NCBI RefSeq assembly: GCF_002924445.1
Contig: NZ_PIGG01000031.1
Location: 474,702 to 538,701 of the forward strand
Reading direction: 5' to 3'
Length of the DNA: 64,000 nt
Origin: Minwuia thermotolerans
GTDB lineage: Bacteria; Pseudomonadota; Alphaproteobacteria; Minwuiales; Minwuiaceae
In this document: piece by piece, positions 1-8,346 of the stretch
How positions within the stretch are numbered: position 1 is the first letter of the stretch
How the letters are laid out: every line of letters starts with the position of its first letter
Position numbers and translations under genes: made by a program
Notes under the pieces: model-generated
The model's input: the letters and a program-made list of their open reading frames with translations, nothing else
The model's database searches: none
Told to the model about the DNA's origin: nothing

Positions 1-198
1 CGGGGCGGTGCCCACGAACCCCCACATGACCCGCAGCGCCAGCAGTCCGAGGGCCACATAGCCGATCCAGATATGGGCCAGCGCGTGCTCGTCTATCACC
101 AGACCGTTCAGCAGCACCGCAATCGCCACGCCCCAGTGGGTGAGCCGTACCAGCGGGTCCCAGATGCGGACCGGCCGGTTACCCGCTTCAGTGGCCAT
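1..198 (-). CDS. cytochrome b561 family protein, N-terminal 66 residues (cut by window edge)
   Basis: A membrane di-heme cytochrome b of the b561/NiFe-hydrogenase b-subunit type, which passes electrons between quinone and a partner. Reading leftward from the ATG at 198, the frame stays open to base 1. It shows the family's opening pattern: RLTHW with a heme-ligand His at residue 21, a first hydrophobic helix, then HIWIGY and a second helix ending RVMWGFVG. The remaining two helices lie beyond the edge. Its start overlaps the stop of the upstream PepSY gene by ATGA, so the two are probably translated together. Pairs of PepSY proteins and b561 cytochromes are common in proteobacteria. The family is clear; the electron donor and acceptor cannot be told. 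Confidence 0.85.
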   Translation of the reverse strand, partial: MATEAGNRPVRIWDPLVRLTHWGVAIAVLLNGLVIDEHALAHIWIGYVALGLLALRVMWGFVGTAP

Positions 199-605
199 CA
201 GTCGTCTTCCCGGACACGGAGAACGCGGCCGTCCACGCCATCGACATCGATCTCGTAGTGCCGTCCGTCGCGGATCGCCCTTATCTCGACCCGGCCATGC
301 TCGCGCTCCATGCGCACGATGCGGTAGCCTTCGTCCGTCAGCCTGCGGGCGAGATCGTCATCGAACACCCGGGCTTCCGCTTCGCTGCGGCGATATCCTT
401 CGTCCCCGTCTTCCTGATCGTTCCGGCGTTCATCATCCCGGTCGCCGCGCGTTTCGTGTTCACGGTCGCGCTCCCGGTATTCGCGTCGCTCATGGTCGCC
501 ATATTCGGCGCGGACGCCACGGTCGTCGCCCTGGCGATCGGACGCCATCGCAGGTGCGGCAATCAGAATTGGTGCGGTCAGGGCAAGCATGATCATGGCC
601 TTCAT
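198..605 (-). CDS. secreted PepSY-domain protein
   Basis: A 135-residue exported protein. Residues 1-21 form a signal peptide ending AMA before Ser22. Residues 23-75 are extremely rich in Asp, Arg and Glu. Residues from about 80 to the end resemble a PepSY domain: an amphipathic helix (DDLARRLTDEGY) followed by strands ending in VDGRVLRV. PepSY domains are small periplasmic modules thought to bind or inhibit partners, and are often encoded next to cytochrome b561. Here the stop codon overlaps the start of the b561 gene by four bases. The charged linker is low complexity and may be disordered or bind metal, which is inference. Confidence 0.75.
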   Translation of the reverse strand: MKAMIMLALTAPILIAAPAMASDRQGDDRGVRAEYGDHERREYRERDREHETRGDRDDERRNDQEDGDEGYRRSEAEARVFDDDLARRLTDEGYRIVRMEREHGRVEIRAIRDGRHYEIDVDGVDGRVLRVREDD

Positions 606-742
606 CGGACATCTCCATCTCCGGTTCGCGGCGTCGCCGCCGCCCCCTTCAATGGCGCGTGGACCCGGGGTCCGATATCGACCCGACGCTTACAACGCCC
701 CGCGTAAGCGCATGCTTATGCCGGAATTCCGCGGTTTCCGCC

Positions 743-1618
743 TCAACGCCCGGCCAGGCGGCGTTCACGGTAGAAGGTATAGATGCCGGTGACCACGACG
801 ATGGCCGCACCGATCAGGGTCCATCGGTCGGGCCAGTGGCCGAAGACGACGATGCCGGAGAAGATAGCCCAGATCAGGATGGTGTAGCGGAAGGGCGAGA
901 CGAAGCCGATGTCACCCACCCGCATCGCCGCTACCGATGACGTGTAGCCGGTGATCAGGAAGCAGGCCGCGCCGCCCAGCAGGGCGATCTCGTAGCCGCC
1001 GATGGGCCGCCATTCCTGCGTCGGCGCGAAGACCGCGCCCATCAGCGTGATGAAGAAGGCGGTGAGCAGGGCGACGAAGGCAGACGGAATCGACGCCGTC
1101 AGCCGCCGGGTCATGATGTCCCTGAGCACGATGAAGCAGACCGCAGCCAGCGCCCAGAGTGAATAGGCGTTGAAGCCCTCCGAGCCGGGCCGGACGATGA
1201 TGAGCACGCCCGCGAAGCCGACCAGAATGGCGCTGTAGCGCCGCCAGCCCACCGGCTCCCGCAGGAACAGCGCGCCCGCCAGCGTCACCGCCAGCGGCAT
1301 GGACTGCAGGATTGCCGTGGCGTTGGCGATCGGCATGTTGAACAGCGCCTGCAGGAAGCAGTAGGTGCCGCCGACCTCGCCGGCGATGCGCCAGGCGAGG
1401 ACCGTCCGGTCGCCGCGCGGGACGGAGACCATCAGGGCGCCGCGCCGCCAGGCGATGAGCGCCAGCATGGTCGTGGCGAACAGTCCGCGCACCAGCAGGG
1501 CCTGAAAGAATCCCACATCCGCCGAGGCGAGCTTCATCATGGCGTCGTTGATGCCATAGCCGGCCATGCAGACCGACATCAGCAGAGCGCCCCGGAGATT
1601 GTCGGCCGACGAGTTCAT
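743..1618 (-). CDS. EamA-family (DMT superfamily) transporter
   Basis: A 291-residue inner-membrane protein with two tandem EamA repeats and about ten hydrophobic helices, the usual DMT layout and length. The first repeat covers roughly residues 10-140 and includes the family-typical NATAILQSMPLAVTL and FLREPVGWRR segments. The second runs from about 150 to 285 and ends in a short basic tail (YRERRLAGR). Members export or import small metabolites, but substrate cannot be predicted from sequence. It lies 79 bases downstream of the acyl-CoA ligase gene on the same strand, so it may share its transcript. The assignment to family is firm and the substrate is unknown. Confidence 0.88.
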   Translation of the reverse strand: MNSSADNLRGALLMSVCMAGYGINDAMMKLASADVGFFQALLVRGLFATTMLALIAWRRGALMVSVPRGDRTVLAWRIAGEVGGTYCFLQALFNMPIANATAILQSMPLAVTLAGALFLREPVGWRRYSAILVGFAGVLIIVRPGSEGFNAYSLWALAAVCFIVLRDIMTRRLTASIPSAFVALLTAFFITLMGAVFAPTQEWRPIGGYEIALLGGAACFLITGYTSSVAAMRVGDIGFVSPFRYTILIWAIFSGIVVFGHWPDRWTLIGAAIVVVTGIYTFYRERRLAGR

Positions 1619-1697
1619 CGCGCGATCTGGCGCGGAAGCGGCGCGGCCCGCAAGCGCGAACTTCGCCGGGCCGTCATTCGCAGCACCCGGCAGGCAG

Positions 1698-3248
1698 TCA
1701 GTTCACCTGCCGGTCCCGGCCTTCCCAGTAGGGCGCGCGCAGTTCCCGCTTCAGGATCTTGCCCGACGGGTTGCGCGGCAGCTCGGCGACGAAATCCACC
1801 GACTTCGGCGCCTTGTACCCGGCGATGCGCTCCCGGGCGTAGGCGACCAGTTCGTCTTCGGTCAGGCGCGCGCCTTCCTTCAGCACGACCACGGCCTTGA
1901 CCGCCTCGCCCCACTTCACGTCGGGCACGCCGATCACCGCGATGTCGGCGATCGCGGGATGGCCGAACAGCGCGCTCTCCACCTCGGCCGGATAGATGTT
2001 CTCGCCGCCGGAGACGATCATGTCCTTGATCCGGTCGTGGATGTAGAGATAGCCGTCCGCGTCCAGATAGCCGGCATCGCCGGTGCGGAACCAGCCCTCG
2101 CGCAGCACCGCCGCGGTCGCCTCGGGGCGCTTCCAGTAGCCCTTCATGTTCTGCGGCGTCCGGCAGATGATCTCGCCGACCTCGCCGGCCGGCAACTCCC
2201 GGCCCTCGTCGTCGACGATGCGGATCTCGACCGCCTCGTGGGCCTTGCCGCAGGACTTCATGCGCGGGCCGCCCTCCGGACGGTGTTCCTCGGGCGGCAG
2301 ATAGGTGATGGCGCCTGACGTCTCGGTCAGGCCGTAGACCTGGGCGAAGTCGCAGCCGAACAGGCCGACGGCGCGCTGCAGCAGGTCCAGCGGGATCGGC
2401 GAGGCGCCGTAGATCACCAGCCGCAACGAGGAGAAATCCGTGTCCTTCACCTTCGGATGCTGGGTCAGGAACAGGATCACCGCCGGCACGAACAGCACGA
2501 TCGAGACCCGTTCGGTCTCGATGGTCTCCAGGATCAGGCCCGGATCGACGTCGGCTTGCAGGATGTTGGTGCAGCCCGAGTAGAGACCGACGATGCCCCA
2601 GCCGCCGCCGGCAATGTGGAACAGCGGCATGCAGATCAGGTTGACGTCATCCGCATTCCAATTGGCCCAGCGCCGTGTCGCCGCCGGCATCAGGGACATC
2701 AGGTTGCAGTGCATCAGTTCGACGCCCTTGGGGTGCCCCGTGGTGCCGGAGGTGTACATCTGGCAGGCCGTGTCCGTCTCCAGCACCTCGACGCCGCATT
2801 CGTGGTCGCCGCCACGGTCGCGCCAGGCCAGATAGTCCGTCCATTCGTCGTCGGCGAAGTCGACGGCGACGATCCGCTTCACCGTCGGCAGGTCGCCCGC
2901 GATCCGGCGCACCAGGGCGGCATGGGCGGCATCGACGAAGAATGTCTCGGCCCCTGCATCGTTGACGACGAAGGCGACCTCCGGCGGCGCCAGACGGAAA
3001 TTGACCGGCACGAGAACGACGCCTGCCTTGGCGGCGCCGAACTGAAGTTCGAAGAAGCGGTCGGTATTCGCGGCCAGCAGCGCGATGCGCGCGCCCTTGC
3101 CCAGGCCCGCGGCGCGAAGCGCGTTGGCGACCCGGTTGGTCGATCGATCGAGATCCGCATAGCTGTGTTCGCGGCCGCCGAACTTCAGCGCCGTCTTGCC
3201 GCCCCGTTCGGCCGCATGATGACGAAGAATGTCGCCCAGAACCTTCAC
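1698..3248 (-). CDS. long-chain fatty-acid--CoA ligase family protein (AMP-binding)
   Basis: An ATP-dependent acid:CoA ligase of the ANL superfamily, activating a carboxylic acid through an acyl-AMP. I place the start at GTG 3248, giving 516 residues, because GGGAGG precedes it at good spacing and the sequence VKVLGDILRHHA begins the family alignment; the open frame runs further up to 3320. Visible motifs are the P-loop YTSGTTGHPKG near residue 165, YGLTETSG in the middle, WFRTGDAGYLD, and the C-terminal catalytic lysine in NPSGKILKR near residue 500. The substrate may be a medium or long fatty acid or an aromatic acid. The 765-bp gene-free stretch upstream should hold its promoter. Confidence 0.92.
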   Translation of the reverse strand: MKVLGDILRHHAAERGGKTALKFGGREHSYADLDRSTNRVANALRAAGLGKGARIALLAANTDRFFELQFGAAKAGVVLVPVNFRLAPPEVAFVVNDAGAETFFVDAAHAALVRRIAGDLPTVKRIVAVDFADDEWTDYLAWRDRGGDHECGVEVLETDTACQMYTSGTTGHPKGVELMHCNLMSLMPAATRRWANWNADDVNLICMPLFHIAGGGWGIVGLYSGCTNILQADVDPGLILETIETERVSIVLFVPAVILFLTQHPKVKDTDFSSLRLVIYGASPIPLDLLQRAVGLFGCDFAQVYGLTETSGAITYLPPEEHRPEGGPRMKSCGKAHEAVEIRIVDDEGRELPAGEVGEIICRTPQNMKGYWKRPEATAAVLREGWFRTGDAGYLDADGYLYIHDRIKDMIVSGGENIYPAEVESALFGHPAIADIAVIGVPDVKWGEAVKAVVVLKEGARLTEDELVAYARERIAGYKAPKSVDFVAELPRNPSGKILKRELRAPYWEGRDRQVN

Positions 3249-3719
3249 GGCTTGCCTCCCTCGGATCCGCCCTGCGACGGACCTACAGCCAGCGATCCGA
3301 CGGCGCAAGCCGATGCGCACCGATCACCGCCGGCCGGCGGGAGCGCCTTTGAGCGGATCGGGACCGGCGATCCGCCGGCCCAGGCACGGCGGGCTGTGAC
3401 ATCGGTCATTCAAGAGATGGAATAATTCCATTTGGCATTGTCAGAAACGTTGGAAGCCCCATTTGCCTGAGCAGTGGCAAGGGACAGCCCGCGCCACCGA
3501 TTGCATCCGTGCCGGCATCTCCGTTCCGGCGAGGATCGCGGTATTCCGTGACCGCGTTGTGACCAACGCGATGCCCTTCCGTGATCCTGCTGGCGTTGTG
3601 CCGGAGCGATACCAGATTGAGGACAGTCGGGCGCGGTAGCCGGATCGCCCGACGCACCAAGGGAACGGCGCGGAACCGCATCTTCCATGCCCATGGAGCG
3701 GATGCGGCGCTCGCGCCTC

Positions 3720-3753
3720 GGAGGACCCGGCCACCCCCTCGGCCGGGTCCTCC
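3720..3753. repeat. perfect 13-bp inverted repeat (hairpin)
   Basis: GGAGGACCCGGCC at 3720-3732 pairs exactly with GGCCGGGTCCTCC at 3741-3753 around an 8-base loop. It lies in gene-free DNA and lacks a T run on either side, so it is not a standard terminator. Confidence 0.8.
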
Positions 3754-3855
3754 CCCGCGGCGCAGGGCCACCGCCTGCTGTCCGCTCACCCCTGTTACCG
3801 GTTCGGCCCGCGGCCCGCACATTGCGTAGCGTCCGGCCGCGCCGCGAGCCGGAAA

Positions 3856-3889
3856 GGAAGCCTTCGCCGCTCCGGCGGCGGAGGCTTCC
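3856..3889. repeat. 14-bp inverted repeat (hairpin)
   Basis: GGAAGCCT (3856-3863) pairs with AGGCTTCC (3882-3889). The stem continues inward through one T-G wobble and five more pairs to a six-base loop at 3870-3875. No T run follows. Its role is unknown. Confidence 0.75.
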
Positions 3890-3924
3890 ACCTCCGTGCC
3901 ACGCTGCCGGGCGATCATCTTTAT

Positions 3925-3941
3925 ATTAAAATCATTCTAAT
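3925..3941. promoter_or_regulatory. inverted repeat upstream of the peroxiredoxin -35 (candidate regulator site)
   Basis: ATTAAAA, a TCA spacer, then TTCTAAT form a 7-3-7 near-palindrome with one mismatch. It sits in a short AT-rich patch that stands out from the surrounding DNA, and ends five bases before the TTGACG box. Its shape resembles Fur-superfamily (Irr/PerR-like) operators, and the position suits an activator. Which regulator binds is inference only. Confidence 0.4.
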
Positions 3942-3946
3942 TCGTA

Positions 3947-3975
3947 TTGACGCGCCCGTCCCCGACGCCTAAATC
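3947..3975 (+). promoter_or_regulatory. predicted sigma-70 promoter of the first peroxiredoxin gene
   Basis: TTGACG at 3947-3952 is followed after 17 bases by TAAATC at 3970-3975, placing the transcript start near 3982 and about 30 bases before the ATG. The -35 box is good and the -10 is weak (3 of 6), as is usual in GC-rich alphaproteobacteria. Confidence 0.45.
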
Positions 3976-4013
3976 GGGATCATCGAACAACACACGGGCA
4001 AAGGAGATTTTTC

Positions 4014-4547
4014 ATGCGCGTCCCATCCGTAACCTTCAAGACCCGCGTCCGCGACGAATCCGTCGAGGGGCCGAACAAGTTCCGCTGGCAGGACCGGACA
4101 TCCGACGAGATCTTCAAGGGCCGCAAGGTCATCGTCTTCGGTCTGCCGGGCGCCTTCACGCCGACCTGCAGCTCGACCCACCTGCCCCGCTTCGAGGAGC
4201 TCCACGACCTGTTCATCGAGCAGGGCGTCGACGAGATCGTCTGCCTGTCGGTCAACGACGCCTTCGTGATGTTCCAGTGGGGCCGTCACCAGGGCATCGA
4301 GAAGGTAACCCTGCTGCCCGACGGTTCGGGCGAGTTCACCTCCAAGATCGGCATGCTGGTGAAGAAGGACAATCTCGGCTTCGGCTATCGCAGCTGGCGC
4401 TATTCCATGCTGGTCGAGGACGGCGAGATCGTCGAACTCTTCGAGGAGCCCGGCAAGGGCGATGACGTCGAGGGCGATCCCTTCGAGATCTCGAGCGCCG
4501 ACCACATGATCGACGTCGTGCGCAAGCGCTACGCCAAGGCCGCCTGA
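4014..4547 (+). CDS. peroxiredoxin, Prx5 subfamily
   Basis: A thiol peroxidase that reduces hydrogen peroxide and organic hydroperoxides in the cytoplasm. The 177-residue protein carries the Prx5 signature PGAFTPTCSSTH with the peroxidatic Cys, and CLSVNDAFVM with a second Cys where the family has a conserved one. The active-site Arg lies in the segment GYRSWRYSMLVEDG. AAAGGAG sits eight bases before the ATG. It is transcribed alone: a promoter precedes it and a strong terminator follows within 30 bases. A second Prx5 paralogue lies at 40627; this copy has an extra acidic stretch near its C-terminus (EEPGKGDDVEGD). The reducing partner (glutaredoxin or thioredoxin) is not in the window. Confidence 0.93.
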   Translation: MRVPSVTFKTRVRDESVEGPNKFRWQDRTSDEIFKGRKVIVFGLPGAFTPTCSSTHLPRFEELHDLFIEQGVDEIVCLSVNDAFVMFQWGRHQGIEKVTLLPDGSGEFTSKIGMLVKKDNLGFGYRSWRYSMLVEDGEIVELFEEPGKGDDVEGDPFEISSADHMIDVVRKRYAKAA

Positions 4548-4574
4548 ACCCGCGCCGACACTGCAAACTAACCC

Positions 4575-4605
4575 AAATCCCCGCCGGGCTCCGGCGGGGA
4601 TTTTT
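4575..4605 (+). terminator. rho-independent terminator after the peroxiredoxin gene
   Basis: A perfect 13-bp stem AAATCCCCGCCGG/CCGGCGGGGATTT with a 3-base loop ends in TTTTT. It lies 28 bases after the stop codon. The A residues on the left arm would also allow it to stop leftward transcription. Confidence 0.9.
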
Positions 4606-4754
4606 CGTTGTGCCCGGTTCGCGGCCTTCCGCCCCACATCGCCGGGCGGCAGCGCGATACAGATGAACTGTCCTTACCGGTTTAACCAAAACGAAAGTTC
4701 CTCCCATTACCACCTCGAAATGATCGGCTTCGAACAACCCCCAGGAGGAACGCC

Positions 4755-5327
4755 ATGAACCACGTTGTCCGGACGGCCCTCGCCGCCGCTCTCGCCCTCG
4801 CGGCCCTGCCGGCGGCAGCGAACGAATTCCGCGCCCCGCTGGAACAGCTCGCCCGGGGCGAGATCCGCAATATTGTCAGCGACGCCACGGTCGTCGCCGC
4901 GATCAACGCCCAGAACCAGAAGACCGCCGGATTGGGCCAGACCGATATCGACGGTCTCGACAAGAAGTGGCGCGCGGAGGTCGACGGCGGCGGCGAGATG
5001 ATCTCCGAAGTCCTCGCCAACAACCTCTCCGGCTATCTGAAAGCCCGCAAGGAAGCCGCAGGCGGCCAGTTCACCGAAATCTTCGTCATGGACGGCAAGG
5101 GCCTCAACGTGGGCCAGTCCGACGTCACCTCCGACTACTGGCAGGGCGACGAAGCCAAGTGGAAGGAAACCTTCCTGGCCGGCGCCGACTCGATTCACAT
5201 CGGCGATGTCGAGCTGGACGAGTCGACCCAGACCTATCAGAGCCAGGTCAGCGTTCCGATCGTCGACCCCGCCAGCGGCGCCGTAATCGGCGCGGCGACG
5301 TTCGGCGTCGACGTTTCGTCTCTCTGA
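4755..5327 (+). CDS. secreted PDC/cache-like sensor protein, partner of the following chemoreceptor
   Basis: A 190-residue exported protein. Residues 1-22 form a clean signal peptide ending AAA before Asn23, and there is no later membrane segment, so it should be free in the periplasm. The body resembles a single PDC/cache fold: a long N-terminal helix (residues 25-80), then [29 protein letters not shown] and a closing SVPIVDP...[12 protein letters not shown] strand pair. This is like the extracellular domains of chemoreceptors and kinases, but here it is a separate protein. CAGGAGGAA precedes the ATG. The chemoreceptor gene starts 19 bases downstream, so the two are surely one transcript. 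The ligand is unknown. Confidence 0.75.
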   Translation: MNHVVRTALAAALALAALPAAANEFRAPLEQLARGEIRNIVSDATVVAAINAQNQKTAGLGQTDIDGLDKKWRAEVDGGGEMISEVLANNLSGYLKARKEAAGGQFTEIFVMDGKGLNVGQSDVTSDYWQGDEAKWKETFLAGADSIHIGDVELDESTQTYQSQVSVPIVDPASGAVIGAATFGVDVSSL

Positions 5328-5346
5328 TCCGACGGAGAACCCGGTC

Positions 5347-7029
5347 ATGACCGAACAGACCCAGTCCGCGCCCGCCCCGAAGCGGAAGGACGACATCCGC
5401 CGCTTCCGCGGCCTCGGGGCGCGGCTCATCGCCGTGGTGCTGCTCGGCGTCGTCGCCGGGTTCACCGCCATCATCGCGCTCCAGTTCACTGCGGAGCGCG
5501 AGCGCGTCAGGGAGTTTGTCGCCGCCGGCAATCTGGAGCAGACCCGGCTTCTGGCCGCCCAGGTCGGCGGCGCCGTACGCTTCGGCAAGGTCGAACACAT
5601 CCGCGACGCCTACCAGCCCCTGACAGCCGGCGAAGGAGCGGCCGTGGCCGCCATCCGCGTGATGAAGGCCGACGCCGGCGCCATCGTCGAGTACAATTCG
5701 GAGGCTCTGGCCGCCGCTGACGAAGCGGCGATCGAGGCCGCGGTGACGCGGTCCGCCGAAACCGGCGAGCCGTTCAACGCCATGGCCGGCGGTCAGCAGG
5801 TCGTCGTCACGCCGATCCGCTTCGGCCCGAACAACGACGTGGTCGGCACCCTCGCCATGGTCTGGGACTTCGGCCGCGCCGACGCCGAGATCCTGTCGGG
5901 CGCGCTGGAGGCGCTGGTGATCGCCGGCGCCATTGCCGCCGCGCTGCTGGCGGGCATCGTATTCATGATCTCGCGCATGGTTTCCCAGCCCATCCTGCAG
6001 ATGAACCGGCGTATGCAGGCCCTCGCGGCCGGCGACACCGGGACCGCGGTGCCCTATCTGGACCGCCGCGACGAGATCGGAGCGATGGCGAAGTCCATCG
6101 AGGTGTTCAAGCGGAACGCCATCGAGAAGGCCGAACTGGAATTGCGTGAACGCGAAACGGAGACCCGCGCCGAAGCGGAACGCAAGGCAGCGATGCACGA
6201 ACTCGCGGGCGAGTTCGAGCAGGCGGTTGGCAACATCGTGAAGGCCGTCTCCAGCGCCGCTACCGAGTTGCAGGCCGCGGCCCAGGCCATGACGGCCACC
6301 GTGGACGAAACCAACAACCGCTCCGCCGCCGTTGCCAGCGCCTCCGAGCAGGCATCGGTGAATGTCCAGACCGTCGCCTCGGCCACGCAGGAAATGTCGA
6401 ACTCGATCCGCAAGATCGGCCGCCAGGCGTCCGAATCCTCGACACGCGCCGGCACCGCCGAAAGGGAAGCCGACGAGACGGTCATCACCGTGCAGCAGCT
6501 TGCCGACACGGCGGAGAAGATCGGCGAGGTCGTGGCCCTGATCAAGGAAATCGCCGAGCAGACCAACCTGCTTGCGCTCAACGCCACCATCGAGGCTGCC
6601 CGCGCCGGGGACGCCGGCAAAGGCTTTGCGGTCGTCGCATCCGAGGTCAAGACGCTGGCCAGCCAGACCGCCAAGGCGACGACGGACATCGCCGAGCAGA
6701 TCCAGGCCATCCAGGCCGCCACCGGCAGCTCGGCTGCGGCGATCTCCCGGGTGACCGGCGCGGTCAAGGAACTGTCCGGCATCGCCTCGACGATCGCCGC
6801 GGCAGTGGAAGAACAGACCGCGGTCACCCAGGACATCTCCCAGAACGTGCAGCAGGCCGCTTCCGGCACGCAGGATGTCTCGGTCAACATCTCCGGCGTC
6901 ACCGAGGCGGCGAGCCAGTCCAGTTCCGCCGCCGCCCAGGTTCTCGCTTCCGCCGGCGATCTCGCGCATCAGGCCAACGCCCTCAACACCGAGATCAACG
7001 GCTTCCTGGAGCGCGTGCGCGCCGCCTGA
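5347..7029 (+). CDS. methyl-accepting chemotaxis protein
   Basis: A 560-residue transmembrane chemoreceptor that controls CheA kinase. TM1 is about residues 27-47. A periplasmic region of about 140 residues resembling a small cache domain follows, then TM2 at about 185-210, a HAMP domain to about 265, and a long cytoplasmic coiled coil. The conserved hairpin tip ([21 protein letters not shown]) starts near residue 400 and is followed by [12 protein letters not shown]. The C-terminus ends LERVRAA, without a CheR-tethering pentapeptide, so adaptation would rely on untethered enzymes. No che genes lie in the window. The secreted cache protein encoded just upstream may bind ligand and present it to this receptor, which is inference. 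Confidence 0.95.
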   Translation: MTEQTQSAPAPKRKDDIRRFRGLGARLIAVVLLGVVAGFTAIIALQFTAERERVREFVAAGNLEQTRLLAAQVGGAVRFGKVEHIRDAYQPLTAGEGAAVAAIRVMKADAGAIVEYNSEALAAADEAAIEAAVTRSAETGEPFNAMAGGQQVVVTPIRFGPNNDVVGTLAMVWDFGRADAEILSGALEALVIAGAIAAALLAGIVFMISRMVSQPILQMNRRMQALAAGDTGTAVPYLDRRDEIGAMAKSIEVFKRNAIEKAELELRERETETRAEAERKAAMHELAGEFEQAVGNIVKAVSSAATELQAAAQAMTATVDETNNRSAAVASASEQASVNVQTVASATQEMSNSIRKIGRQASESSTRAGTAEREADETVITVQQLADTAEKIGEVVALIKEIAEQTNLLALNATIEAARAGDAGKGFAVVASEVKTLASQTAKATTDIAEQIQAIQAATGSSAAAISRVTGAVKELSGIASTIAAAVEEQTAVTQDISQNVQQAASGTQDVSVNISGVTEAASQSSSAAAQVLASAGDLAHQANALNTEINGFLERVRAA

Positions 7030-7052
7030 CACGGATGATCACAGGCCAACCC

Positions 7053-7087
7053 ACAACCCCCGCCGCCCGCCGGCGGGGGTTGTTCGT
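7053..7087 (+). terminator. rho-independent terminator after the chemoreceptor gene
   Basis: ACAACCCCCGCCG (7053-7065) pairs perfectly with CGGCGGGGGTTGT (7071-7083) around a 5-base loop, followed by TCGTTTG. It lies 23 bases after the stop codon. Confidence 0.88.
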
Positions 7088-7123
7088 TTGTACCGGACGC
7101 GCAACCGGTGCATGCTGCCGGCC

Positions 7124-8242
7124 ATGAAACCGGCGGACACCGATGGCGAACGACTGGCCCGGCTGCGGCTGATCCGCAGCGAGAACGTCGGCCCCGTGAA
7201 TTTCATGCGCCTGCTGGCGCGGTACGGCGACGCCGAGGCGGCGCTGGAGGCGCTGCCCGATATTGCACGCCGCAATGGCCGCCGCAGGCTTCGGGTGGCG
7301 TCCGTCCAGCAGGCGGAGAGGGAAGTCGAAGGTCTTCGCCGCATCGGCGGACGGCTGATCATGGCCGGCGACGCCGATTATCCGGCCCGACTGGCGCAGG
7401 CGGAAGGCGCGCCGCCGGTGATTTCCGTGCTGGGTGACGCCAGCCTGCTGGAACGGCCGACGGTGGCCGTCGTCGGCGCCCGCAACTGCTCCGCCAACGG
7501 CCGCACGCTCTGCCGCCGCATCGTCGGCGAACTGGGCGCCCAGGGCCATGTCGTGATCTCGGGCCTCGCCCGCGGCATCGATGCCGAGGCCCACCGCGCC
7601 AGCCTCGATACCGGAACCGCAGCCGTCGTCGCCGGCGGCGTCGACATTTTCTATCCGCCGGAGAACGAAGCCCTGCAGAAGGAAGTCGCCGAACACGGCG
7701 TCATCCTGGCCGAACAGCCCCTGGGCGCAGAGCCCAAGGCGCGGCACTTCCCCCGCCGCAACCGGGTGATCTCCGGGCTCTCGCTGGGCGTTCTGGTGGT
7801 GGAAGCGGCATTGCGCTCCGGCACGCTGATCACGGCGCGCTACGCCGGCGAGCAGGGCCGCGACGTCTTCGCCGTGCCGGGTTCGCCGTTGGACCCCAGG
7901 GCCCGTGGCGCCAATCGCCTGATCCGCGAGGGCGCGCGTCTGGTGGAAAGCGCCGACGACATCCTCGAGGAGCTTGCCTCGGGCCGCACCAGCCTGTTCC
8001 AGCCCGTGCCGGCGCGCTTCGAGGGTCCGGTGGAGGATGCCGGCTTCGCTCTCGATCCGGGCGACGAGGCGCGCAGCGCCCTGGTCGAGGCCCTGTCGCC
8101 GGAGCCGGCGGAAGCGGACGTGCTGATGCGGGCCAGCGGCCTCGGTCCCTCCGATTTCAACGCGCTCATCGTCGAACTGGAGATTGCCGGCCGGGTGCAG
8201 CGTCATGCCGGCAACCGTTACGCCCTCAATCATGACGGGTGA
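7124..8242 (+). CDS. dprA: DNA-processing protein DprA
   Basis: DprA (Smf) loads RecA on incoming single-stranded DNA during natural transformation. The protein has 372 residues: an N-terminal SAM-like region, the Rossmann-like core with VVGARNCSANGRTL, SGLARGIDAEAHR, the FPRRNRVISGLS segment and GTLITARYA, and a C-terminal winged-helix part from about residue 320. I choose ATG 7124; an in-frame ATG four codons earlier (7112) is also possible and neither has a strong ribosome site. It is followed by topA, a pairing seen widely in alphaproteobacteria. The upstream neighbour is a chemoreceptor rather than the more usual plsY. The assignment is firm. Confidence 0.94.
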   Translation: MKPADTDGERLARLRLIRSENVGPVNFMRLLARYGDAEAALEALPDIARRNGRRRLRVASVQQAEREVEGLRRIGGRLIMAGDADYPARLAQAEGAPPVISVLGDASLLERPTVAVVGARNCSANGRTLCRRIVGELGAQGHVVISGLARGIDAEAHRASLDTGTAAVVAGGVDIFYPPENEALQKEVAEHGVILAEQPLGAEPKARHFPRRNRVISGLSLGVLVVEAALRSGTLITARYAGEQGRDVFAVPGSPLDPRARGANRLIREGARLVESADDILEELASGRTSLFQPVPARFEGPVEDAGFALDPGDEARSALVEALSPEPAEADVLMRASGLGPSDFNALIVELEIAGRVQRHAGNRYALNHDG

Positions 8243-8264
8243 GACCTCCCGGCCGCGAGGGCCG

Positions 8265-8293
8265 TTGACAGCCTATGGGCCAGCCCCCATTTT
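8265..8293 (+). promoter_or_regulatory. predicted sigma-70 promoter of topA
   Basis: A consensus TTGACA (8265-8270), a 17-base spacer and CATTTT (8288-8293) lie 54 bases before the topA ATG. The -35 is perfect and the -10 weak (3 of 6). Confidence 0.45.
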
Positions 8294-8346
8294 CGCCGCT
8301 CACTGATCGGGCTTCCGGCCCCCTCCCCCCAACGCGCTGAGGTGCC

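Larger units (their letters stand above)
3249..4013. other. 765-bp non-coding stretch with strong hairpins, between divergent genes
   Basis: No convincing gene is seen here; open frames on both strands have no family-like sequence, no good ribosome site and Arg/Pro/Ala-rich composition typical of GC-rich noise. It lies between the divergently transcribed acyl-CoA ligase and peroxiredoxin genes, so it must carry both promoters. It contains three notable inverted repeats: CGCGTTG/CAACGCG at 3553-3570, a perfect 13-bp stem at 3720-3753, and a 14-bp stem (one G-U pair) at 3856-3889. None is followed by a T run. Its last 90 bases turn AT-rich and contain the peroxiredoxin promoter. A non-coding RNA is possible but unproven. 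Confidence 0.6.

Noticed and set aside
3406..3918. 170-codon minus-strand frame in the large gap after 3249
   Set aside because: No ribosome site, Arg/Ala/Pro-rich noise, and it spans hairpins; treated as non-coding.
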